Source of the DNA: Owenia fusiformis
Lineage: Eukaryota > Annelida > Polychaeta > Sabellida > Oweniidae
Reading direction: 5' to 3'
Assembly (NCBI GenBank): GCA_903813345.2
Contig: CAIIXF020000002.1
Coordinates: 1,898,001-1,962,000, forward strand
Length of the DNA: 64,000 nucleotides
The notes beneath the pieces were generated by a model. The model saw nothing but the letters and a program-made list of their open reading frames with translations, had not been told where the DNA came from and made no database searches. A program made the position numbers and the translations under genes. This document shows, one piece after another, positions 35,104 through 43,489 of the stretch (its first letter is position 1; every line of letters starts with the position of its first letter).

Positions 35104-37765
35104 TTTAATATTAATTCATAGATGCAATATAAGAAAAGAAACCGTACTATTTACAGATAAATTATCTGATGTGTCATGTCTGGTGAACACTTGCTATATG
35201 AAATACTGTTCCCTTGATTCCTTATAGTAGCTTATTGAATATGTAATAAAGTAGCTAAATACAGTGATAAGAAAGTAAGGGTTTCACACCAATTAGTTGA
35301 AGAGTTTCTCCACAAAACAACCTTTATTTTAAAATATTTAGTTAAAATTGATTAAAGTCAAGATATAAAACAAATCTAGAAAAGTACAGTTATAGTACTT
35401 GACTTTTACTGTAAGTGTTTGGCTCTGAAAACGGCAAACTCAATGTTCTATCTGTTCAAAGGCAAAAACTTTTGAAAATATGTACAGGGTAACTCATTTC
35501 AGGTGAGCAGTGTTTCAGTAAAGTGAAATGCACCTATTAGCGCTAGCGCTACTGATTGGCGCAATGTAAGGTCATGACCTTGGATCTATGCCAAAACAGT
35601 GTTTACATTGAGAGTGATATATACCCGCACATAAGTTTCACTGTAACATAAATGTATGGTTTGTTCCAAGTATATATCTTCTCAGATCCCAATGTGGAAA
35701 AAAGATAAATTCTGCACTTATATTTTAATACTATCGAAGTGTAATTAAAACCATTATGATATCATCATATTGATATCATCATATTGATATATAACTGTTT
35801 CTAAAGAGAGGAACTGAAGTGTACAGTGACCATTTATCACGTTTTTATCCCTATTCAACACGTAGAAACACAGTATAGAAGCATTGATTAGTCGAACACA
35901 CTACCAGATCTCAATGCATCAACTGGTCTTGAATATAAAGGGCATTAGTAAAAAGTGTTGAGAAAATTCATTGGCACCGACATGTAAGCGTATCATGGCT
36001 AGCCTGTGGTCTGATCAGCTGTGTTACTTGTCATTCTAAATAAGAAGCCCAGAAGAGTAGTCATGTAGTTTCAGTGACAGTTTCCTGATCGATAATTTCG
36101 TATAGAACTTCAAATAGTAATGTACAGTACATACATGTACTACATAGAGCTTGCCATGAAACGATTTACCATGTATAAATGTTTATATATACATAAATAC
36201 CTTAGTACTGTGGGGCGCCTGGGGTATATAGTCACCTTCATCTTGTGAGACAACAACTAACTGTACAAATGTTTAGGTTCGTGTGCCGTACAGGTCATTT
36301 TGACTTGCGCGCATGCGCAATGTGAATGGTAAACAAAAACAAATGTATTTCAGTACAGCCCGAGTGGAAATAAACTGCACAAAAGAATCTGTTTTACGAT
36401 TCGTGTTTTGTTGTGATTCAAAATACCCCAGTTGCTACAGTCGTATTTGTTTTGTATATGACATATAAATGTAACATTTGATCCATCTAAAAGAGGAGTT
36501 TACACATTTTTACCTGGAGAATCATTGTAAATAACCTGGGAACAGTAGACCATTTTATTCCAAGGAATAACTTGAGGATTTTAGTTAAAGTCAGTTTATT
36601 TTTCGGCTGATCCAGATATTGAACTCGTTAGTTGATCAGAAAAGTCTGTCCTTTGGTAATTATTAGAACAGTTTGTAGTTAGCGAAGATTGTTTACTGCC
36701 GAGAAAGCACAATGTACAAATAATAGTCACCTACATAGTAATAATATAGTAACGCTTCTGACAGCCTGTAATGTTCGGGACCGCAAGACGGCATGTTTTT
36801 GTGCATGGGTAGGCCTAGTTCTTATTACATGAGTTTATCTATTTGGTATCATCTAAATACATGCACGGTAAATGACCGAATAACTCTGCACTGTGCTTGC
36901 ATAATATCTCGTCCAAGAAATGAAAAATATCGCAGCACACATCTTTTGCTGACTACTACGGCCTGAGAACTGATAGCATTACGCCCTAGAGCAACCCCAC
37001 TCTACTGAATCTGTCCCCCGATATTTTTTTTTGGGGGGGGGTATTTCTATCCGTTAGCAAAAGTGTGACTATGGCATTTATATGTCTGTTTACAATAAAG
37101 CAATTCATGTGGAAATATCAGAGTTATTGAATCATTACTTATCACCCCCTTTTTACATTAAAAGCTAATGGGGAGAATGGGGCTAAAGTTTGTTAATGGA
37201 AATGAAGTCACGCTACACTCGCCTAACTGTGATTTCCATCCCTATGAGACTCGGAAATCCAGAAATAAAGTAATTGAAAATCATATTTCTTGTATGTTGT
37301 TTTCAGTGATTTGTGTTAATAGTACCGTGTGTGCTAATGTAGTAAGGTAATTGGCATACACAACCCCACTTATGGACTACATAGTACACGCAGCGACACT
37401 TTAAAATGTTTTATTGACTTCGGCTCCTCCCCGCCCGCAAGAAAATCAAGTACGAATTAACAATTTTATTATCAGTAGCCCTTTCTATGAAAGTCATGTC
37501 ATATGAGGTATATTCAGATCATGCAAAGATATGAGGGTTATGTACGAGGAGGTTTTGCATATGGGGTTTATCCAGAGGGAGATACTTGAGGGACTCGTAT
37601 TTACAATGATCTTTGCAGAGATAATTGTTTCAGTTACGATGTCGTTGTAAAAAATCCTCCAAGGAAATTTGAAGTTGATGTTGTTTTCAAATAATGTGTT
37701 TAACCTAAAGTACACTTAACGTAAGATGTTTTCAATCTAAAGTATATTTGTCAGTCAGTGATTAT
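35104..37765. other. Gene-less stretch between the LINE and a MITE
   Basis: No coding sequence is supported. Visible items are the presumed 5' end of the LINE, a palindromic TTAGCGCTAGCGCTA near 35537, and a GCGCGCATGCGCAA site near 36308, the NRF-1-type motif often found at animal promoters. A T/G run lies near 37026. No exon was recognised nearby, so any promoter role is unproven. Confidence 0.4.
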
Positions 37766-37769
37766 GTAC

Positions 37770-37982
37770 CAGGCCCGTAGCCAGAATTTGCCAAGGGGGG
37801 GGGGGTTCAATTTTCAAAAATTTCCAGGGGGGGTTCACATTTGACAATATTGGCCCAAATTAGGCTAAAATCACTAGAGAAGTGCTCAAAATGGTCAAAA
37901 ACTGCATGATTTTGAAAGAATTTTTGGCCAGGGGGGGGGGGGTTCGCCCGAACCCTGCGAACCCACCCTGGCTACGGGCCTG
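37770..37982. mobile_element. MITE with CAGGCCCGTAGCCAG ends and TGTAC target duplication
   Basis: The element begins CAGGCCCGTAGCCAG and ends with the complement CTGGCTACGGGCCTG. The five bases TGTAC flank it on both sides, consistent with a target-site duplication. The interior has two long G tracts next to GGTTC motifs. It is about 213 bp and has no coding capacity. A partial relative (GCTGGCTACGCCCCTGG) lies near 38357. Confidence 0.85.
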
Positions 37983-39105
37983 TGTACATTTATCTTTTTG
38001 ATTGTTTGAAATACATAATAATGACATAGTAGGCCTACATATTAGAAGATTCGAAGAAAATACTTTTGAGACCCCTTGTAATTTTCATTGTAAGAATACA
38101 GTCGGGTTCTCTGTTTGTATTCACCAATGTTCTTGCAAGTTCAATATCTGGGGTGGTTTGATGTAAACAGCTTTTAAACCGTATTTGCAATTTAATACAA
38201 GATAAATTTTGAAAAAAGCACTTTGCATAATATAATGTTTGCCTTCAAAGAGCACATGAGGGTAGCCAGGAGGGGGCAAGTGGGGATGCGATGCGTACTT
38301 TTTGAGGCGCTATCAGTGATGCAAACCCTAAAAATCACACCACCCCTAGACAATTGCTGGCTACGCCCCTGGAGCATGTTTATTACAGATTCTTATTGAA
38401 GGTAAAAATATGTAAAAATACTCACGCGTCTGTTGTAACTGCTATTACTTGCAATATCACTGCCAGTGAAACTGCAAATTCGAGTGCGAGGGCCTCCAAT
38501 TGCATCTTGTGTCTCCCTCCTCTACCCGAGATGTAATCCACTCTCACACGGTTCCCACGAGATTAAACCTTATGACGAATTTGGCCTATTTTTCCCGAGG
38601 CGTAAACATTCTTGAATAGTGTACCCTCTAAAAAGTTAAGAATCAATGACAATGTTTACATGCCTTGTGACAACCAGGACACAACCCCTATGGGGTATTG
38701 AAACCCCGTAGTTTACACTCATATATTGATATGGACTATACACAATTTTCTATTTATTTATATATCTCGTAGAATATCCTATTAGAGGTGTAACACTTTT
38801 GCGTTCAATAATACTTAAATCTGGTCTCATTCGATTATAATCTTCAATATGCTAATATGCTACAACTATTGTATACAAGCGTGTAGAAAATTATATTCTA
38901 CGGGTATCTAATGTGTACACCTGTCATGGTGTATATTGGAAGGTACAACCTTTACGGTATAATTGATTACGGGATACATCCAGTAAGACGTAAAAAGGAT
39001 AATACAATACAAATGAACTAAATTACAGGAATAGTATATCGACAGATATATAATTACAAATAGTTTCACTTGTGAATAATTAGCTTTTCTTATGTTTATG
39101 TGTTT

Positions 39106-39111
39106 ATTGAT
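39106..39111. repeat. Target-site duplication ATTGAT, left copy
   Basis: ATTGAT sits directly before the first base of the left TIR. The identical hexamer follows the right TIR at 43484-43489. A 6-bp duplication is the length expected of Polinton integration. Confidence 0.85.
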
Positions 39112-39353
39112 AGTAGTTACAGAAACGAGAGTTCTGACGCACCTTTAACATTGAGTCCTATGGGGAGGGACACGATTTTTCATAGTACCCTCCCTAACAT
39201 GGGCTCCAATGGGGAGGGACATCTGTGAGCCTCCCTGAGCTCGGGAGGCACATACGGGGACCCCACCCCTCCCCCTCGGCGTGGTGGCGTGTACATATTT
39301 CGGGAATCTCGGGCCCTAAGAGTAACGGACGCCCTACCCCACGACTATACGTT
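39112..39353 (+). repeat. Polinton left terminal inverted repeat (242 bp)
   Basis: It begins AGTAGTTACAGAAACGAGAG and contains GTGGGGTCC/GGACCCCAC and GGGAGGGACA blocks. It is GC-rich compared with the surroundings and nearly identical to the reverse complement of 43242-43483. A one-base indel is visible near CTAAGAGTAAC versus the complement of GTTACCTTAG. Confidence 0.9.
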
Positions 39354-39561
39354 CCGGAAGTTAGCCATTTTGACAGGAAGTCAGCCATTTTGACCGGAAG
39401 TCAGCCCGGAAGTCAGCCATTTAACCGGAAGTCGGCCATTTTGAAGCTTTCTAGCAGGAAGTCAGCCATTTTGCATCTGTCTGGGCAAGAGGGTGACATC
39501 ATAGCGGAAGTGAGGCATCTTTTAGTCGGCCTGGGTAGGTTTTAAAACGGAAGTTAGCCAT
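39354..39561 (+). promoter_or_regulatory. Repeated CCGGAAGT / GCCATTTT cassette inside the element
   Basis: Just inside the left TIR, CCGGAAGT-like (GGAAGT) and GCCATTTT motifs alternate seven to eight times (CCGGAAGTTAGCCATTTTGA, AGGAAGTCAGCCATTTTGAC and so on). CCGGAAGT is the ETS-family consensus and GCCAT/AAAATGGC is the YY1 core. The cassette lies about 0.5 kb upstream of the ATPase start. A regulatory role is inferred. Confidence 0.5.
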
Positions 39562-39565
39562 CTTT

Positions 39566-39890
39566 TCCCTACCTCCTCCCACTTCCTCCTTACCTCCTCC
39601 TTACCTCCCCCCGCCTCCTCCCTACCTCATCATTACCTCCTCCCTATATCCTCCTTACCTCTTCCCACCTCTTCCTTACCTTCTCCCACCTCCTCTCTAC
39701 CTCCTCCCGCTTCCTCCTTACCTCCTCCCACCTCCTCCCTACCTCATCATTACCTCCTCCTTACCTCCTCAAACCTCTTCCTTACCTCCTCCCACCTCCT
39801 CCCTACCTCCTCCTTACCTCATACCTCCTCCTACTTCCACCCAACCTCCTCCTGTCTCTTCTCCATCTTCCAAACCTCCTCCCCTCCCTT
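39566..39890 (+). repeat. Polypyrimidine (TACCTCCTCC)n tract
   Basis: About 325 bp consists of nearly uninterrupted C/T with units TACCTCCTCC, CCCACCTCCT and CTTACCTCCTCC. The strand asymmetry is extreme, and the tract lies between the motif cassette and the ATPase promoter. Confidence 0.9.
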
Positions 39891-39968
39891 TACTTTAATA
39901 TTCAATAGTTTATAATGTCATAAATGCCTGTTTATGTTTACAATTGATCTTAATTGACACATTTTGAA

Positions 39969-40008
39969 CCAATCACAATACTGCACATTAGAATATTCTT
40001 ATATATTT
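39969..40008 (+). promoter_or_regulatory. Putative CCAAT and TATA boxes of the ATPase gene
   Basis: CCAATCAC at 39969 is followed about 30 bp later by TTATATATTTTA (TATA-like, about 39999-40008). Both lie 50-90 bp upstream of the ATG at 40060, a plausible core-promoter layout. No transcript evidence is available. Confidence 0.4.
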
Positions 40009-40059
40009 TAAGTTGTCCATGTTTTGAGTCATTTTACTGATAGATCTTGAACAGACAAC

Positions 40060-40195
40060 ATGTCTTTCAATTGTTCTGAGTGTAGTGTGAATTTTACGAG
40101 AGGTGATAACCTATCAAGGCATATGAATAAGTTTCATGGAGAAAAAATGCATCAGTCTGATGTTATGCTGAAACATCCGTTTACTATGATAGCAG
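40060..40195 (+). CDS. ATPase exon 1 (C2H2 finger)
   Basis: ATG at 40060; encodes MSFNCSECSVNFTRGDNLSR, then HMNKFHGEK and a linker ending FTMIA. The donor is AGCAG/GTATAG. It ends with one base of the Ala codon completed by exon 2. Confidence 0.82.
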
Positions 40196-41650
40196 GTATA
40201 GGCATGGACATGTTGAAATTAAAAGTCTGATAGGTTTCTAAATATAGAAAGAGAGCATGTCAATTTATTAAAAAAAAAATTTTTTGTTGTATTTTCAGCC
40301 GGACCAACATCGTCGGGGAAGACCTGGCTTATGAAGCACTTGATCAAAAATGTTGAACGGTATATATCCCCAATTCCTAGAAGAATCATCTGGTGTTATG
40401 GTCAATGGCAGCCTGCCTACGAAGAGCTAAGAAAATACCCACATTTGGAATTTGTGAAGGGAATACCAGAGGATATTGATGATTCAAGATACCTTGACAC
40501 TTCAGTTCCTACTTTGATACTTCTCGATGATCTTATGAATGAGGCAACAAATGATCAACGGATATGTGATCTCTATAGCAAAGGCAGTCACCATCGAAAT
40601 CTGTCTGTGATATGCCTACTCCAGAATATGTATCATCAAGGAAAAATGAATAGATCGATGAGCTTAAACTCTCACTATATGATACTGTTTAATAACCCGA
40701 GAGATCGCCAACAGGTGGCATTCTTATCGAGGCAGATGTACCCCGGAAATGGAAACAAGTTGGTCAGAGCATATACCAACGCAACTAGTCGACCCTATGG
40801 TTACCTGCTTCTTGATCTGAAGCAAGAAACTTCGGAGCACAGCAGATTGAAACCAAATGCCTTTACTAAAAGTGAAGTTGAATTTGAAAGTCATCACGAT
40901 TCCCGCAACTTCAAGGAACCAATGAATGATTCAAAACACTTACTTGAAAGACAGGGTATTTCAGAAGTTGACTATCCGACGACAACATTTATAAATAGTA
41001 GTGATGTTAAGAACTACCCTTACATGGAACGTGAATTTCGAGAAGACAGCATGGTATCCTGTGATGACTGTGGTTTAGTATTTGATAGCATTCACGACTT
41101 ACAGAGGCATATAAAAAAGTGGTGTCAAGATCAGGGACCACTACCCAAGAGGATGAGGACCCAATCTACCCAAAATATTGAGGAGAAGATTCCTCAAGAC
41201 AAAGACAATGACGTTGATGACGATGATGGTGATTTGAAAGCAAATGAAACATTTGCATTCTTAAAGAAGTGGTCTATAAGACAGAATGAGGAAGACCACC
41301 GACGTAAAGTGGATGAGTATATGGATAGAGGGATGGATAAGACAGAGGCTGTAGAAAAGGCAGATAATAAACTATTGTCAAAGAATAAGGAAGAATTTAT
41401 GAAAGGATATAAACAATTCGTCAAGCTAACGGTTGATGTAAAAGACAATGCGTTACACAGAAATATAATTGATTCAATAAATAATATGATGAGGAGGGGT
41501 GTCTCTGTGAACTTAGCCATTAGGAAGACACTTTTAAAAAACAAACACAAGTTTGATGAGGTCTTTATAGAGGATACAGACCAGGAAAGTAGCTCCGAGG
41601 AAGAACAGAGTGAATCCGAAAACGAGGCTGTTGAATCAAGCACTGAGTGA
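40060..41650 (+). CDS. Polinton packaging-type ATPase with N-terminal and internal zinc fingers (two exons)
   Basis: Exons 40060-40195 and 40299-41650 join across a 103-bp GT-AG intron in phase 1, giving 495 residues. Residues 5-22 form a C2H2 finger (CSECSVNFTRGDNLSRHMNKFH pattern, spacing C-2-C-12-H-4-H). After KHPFTMIAAG comes Walker A GPTSSGKT, formed across the splice junction region. Walker B LILLDDLM follows, then KGSHHRNLSVICLLQNMYHQ and YGYLLLDLKQ, typical of the FtsK/HerA-like ATPases that package DNA in Polinton-class elements. Farther on is a second finger-like C2HC motif (CDDCGLVFDSIHDLQRHIKK then WC). A charged helical region and an acidic Ser/Glu tail complete the protein. Starting downstream at 40331 would lose Walker A, so the spliced model is preferred. 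Without capsid genes nearby its present role is unclear. Confidence 0.85.
40299..41650 (+). CDS. ATPase exon 2 (ATPase core, second finger, acidic tail)
   Basis: The acceptor TTTTCAG is followed by CCGGACCAACATCG, which supplies the start of Walker A in the same frame as the rest of the ATPase. The frame is open to the TGA at 41648-41650. Confidence 0.9.
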
Positions 41651-41709
41651 TAAATATTAGCAATTTAAAGAGAGATCGTCATTAAGGAGTCAGATTCCGA
41701 CAGTGTAAG

Positions 41710-42807
41710 ATGGCATATCAAGACTATTTAAAGAAATTATACTTTGACAGTCGAAATTCTGGAGCCTTTGCTGGACCAGACAAACTCTATAGAGCTGTAC
41801 TAAATGATGGGAAATACCAGCTGTCCCGTTATCAGATAAAGAAATGGCTGGACAATCAAGAAGCTTATGGCCTACAGAGACCTTATAAGAAACGATTCGC
41901 TCGTAACAAAGTATATGTCTCGCATATTGACGAACAATGGGATGCAGATCTTATGGATGTCTCTAATATATCATCGCAGAATGACGGGATAAAGTATATC
42001 CTGGTTGCGATTGACATTATGTCTCGCTTTGCCTGGGTTAGACCGCTACACTCCAAAACTGGAAAGGCAGTGGCGGAGGCTTTCGATGATATATTGAAAG
42101 AAGGTCGACAACCAGATGTCACTAGGACGGACAAAGGTCAAGAATTCCGCGCTAAGGTTGTACAAACATTGTTGAATAGATGGGGAGTCCGCCATTTTGT
42201 TACGGGTAATACCCCCAAGGCCAACTATGCAGAAAGATTGATAAAGACGTTAAAGACTAAAATAATGAGGTATATCACGTACAAACAGAACCATAGATTT
42301 ATAGACAATTTACAAAACTTTGTGAAGAGTTATAACGCCACTTGGCATAGGGGTATAAAAATGGCTCCTAAAAATGTATCTAAAGACGATGAATTGGTTA
42401 TTTGGTGGCGGATGTATTATCCTAAATCAACTATCGTTAAAACCAAATCTAATCACATCTTTAAATTCCCCATTGGAGCTCTGGTAAGAATTACCCAGTC
42501 GAGACATGTTTTTAGTAGAGAATACGACCAACATTGGACAGGGGAAATTTTTAAAGTAACGAAACGTTTTATTAGGCAGGGCCTCCCATTATATCGTTTA
42601 AATGATTTTCAAAATGAAGACATTAAGGGTACTTTTTACCAATCGGAGCTTCAAAGAGTACAAGCGAATGAAGATGATATTTGGAAAGTAGAAAAAATCT
42701 TGAAAACACGAACTAGACGAGGGCAACGGGAACATTTAGTGCGTTGGCAATATTGGCCAAAAAAGTTTGATTCGTGGGTTAAAGATTCCGATTTAATACC
42801 TTTGTAA
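41710..42807 (+). CDS. Polinton integrase (DDE) with C-terminal chromodomain
   Basis: The ORF encodes 365 residues from ATG 41710, 59 bp after the ATPase stop. It is a retroviral/Ty3-like integrase core. QWDADLMDVSN holds the first catalytic Asp, DVTRTDKGQEF the second, and NYAERLIKTLK the Glu. The N-terminal region (KLYRAVLNDG...IKKWLDNQ) resembles the extension seen in Polinton c-integrases, without an obvious HHCC finger. The C-terminus (about 325-365) is chromodomain-like: WKVEKILKTR, HLVRWQYWP, DSWVKDSDLIPL, with the aromatic residues expected for a methyl-lysine cage. The enzyme should join element ends to target DNA with 6-bp staggering, which matches the ATTGAT duplication. All catalytic residues are present and the frame is unbroken. 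Confidence 0.94.
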   Translation: MAYQDYLKKLYFDSRNSGAFAGPDKLYRAVLNDGKYQLSRYQIKKWLDNQEAYGLQRPYKKRFARNKVYVSHIDEQWDADLMDVSNISSQNDGIKYILVAIDIMSRFAWVRPLHSKTGKAVAEAFDDILKEGRQPDVTRTDKGQEFRAKVVQTLLNRWGVRHFVTGNTPKANYAERLIKTLKTKIMRYITYKQNHRFIDNLQNFVKSYNATWHRGIKMAPKNVSKDDELVIWWRMYYPKSTIVKTKSNHIFKFPIGALVRITQSRHVFSREYDQHWTGEIFKVTKRFIRQGLPLYRLNDFQNEDIKGTFYQSELQRVQANEDDIWKVEKILKTRTRRGQREHLVRWQYWPKKFDSWVKDSDLIPL

Positions 42808-42984
42808 TTTGTGTATGATTCAATGAAGAATTTTGAATGTTATAATGTAAATATGTATTATAGTTGATGTATTTTGAAAAGAAGTGTGTTGACGAATTAG
42901 CAAATAAATATTTATCCCAACCAAATGTAACATCCATTAAACGGTATGATCTTAAATCGATGAAGGACGTTACACTAATTAAAG

Positions 42985-43165
42985 TTGATGGATGGTTGAT
43001 TGATAATCGATAATCGAGCTAGGTCCGCACTTTAAAGTACAGTCCAGAGTAATTTGTTTCGTAAACTGACAGCTGGATGACCTTAAAACGATAAGACCTC
43101 GCGAGTACGAAACGCCTGGTTGATAGGTAATCGATAATCCGCCTGGGCCGCACTTTATAAATAAG
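42985..43165 (+). repeat. Imperfect direct repeat in Polinton right subterminal region
   Basis: GGTTGATTGATAATCGATAA TCGAGCTAGGTCCGCACTTT (near 42992, split here) recurs as GGTTGATAGGTAATCGATAA TCCGCCTGGGCCGCACTTTA (near 43119). The ATCGATAA palindromic cores are conserved. It lies just inside the right TIR and could be a subterminal binding-site repeat. Confidence 0.6.
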
Positions 43166-43241
43166 GCAGTGACATTTACGACGCGTACTGGTTTATCGAT
43201 TTATTGTTTTTGGCGGGAATTCGAATAGTATCCTTACAGTA

Positions 43242-43483
43242 AACGTACAAACGTGGGGTAGGGCGTCCGTTACCTTAGGGCCCGAGATTCCCGAAATATG
43301 TACACGCCACCACGCCGAGGGGGGAGGGGTGGGGTCCCCGTATGTGCCTCCCGAGCTCAGGGAGGCTCACAGATGTCCCTCCCCATTGGAGCCCATGTTA
43401 GGGAGGGTACTATGAAAAATCGTGTCCCTCCCCATAGGACTCAATGTTAAAGGTGCGTCAGAACTCTCGTTTCTGTAACTACT
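43242..43483 (-). repeat. Polinton right terminal inverted repeat (242 bp)
   Basis: It is the reverse complement of 39112-39353 and ends CGTTTCTGTAACTACT before the ATTGAT duplication. The two TIRs differ at very few positions, which suggests a fairly recent insertion. Confidence 0.9.
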
Positions 43484-43489
43484 ATTGAT
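43484..43489. repeat. Target-site duplication ATTGAT, right copy
   Basis: It is identical to the hexamer before the left TIR and directly abuts the last TIR base. Confidence 0.85.

Larger units (their letters stand above)
39112..43483 (+). mobile_element. Compact Polinton/Maverick-type element (4372 bp)
   Basis: The unit has 242-bp terminal inverted repeats (39112-39353 and 43242-43483) starting AGTAGTTACAGAAACGAGAG. It is bordered by a 6-bp direct duplication ATTGAT (39106-39111 and 43484-43489). TIRs of hundreds of bp starting with AG, 6-bp target duplications, a retroviral-type integrase and an FtsK/HerA-type packaging ATPase are the defining features of Polintons. Only two genes are present, both on the plus strand: a zinc-finger ATPase (40060-41650) and an integrase (41710-42807). 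I see no protein-primed DNA polymerase B, adenain-type protease, or major or minor capsid gene. Full-length Polintons are usually 15-20 kb, so this is either an internal-deletion derivative or a distinct reduced lineage. Confidence 0.9.

Noticed and set aside
39194-39545. ORFs in the left Polinton TIR on both strands
   Set aside because: They arise from GC-rich TIR sequence and the GGAAGT/GCCATTTT cassette, with no protein family features.
41194-41643. 149-aa minus-strand ORF
   Set aside because: Antisense of the ATPase acidic tail. The Ser-rich composition is a mirror of the sense codons.
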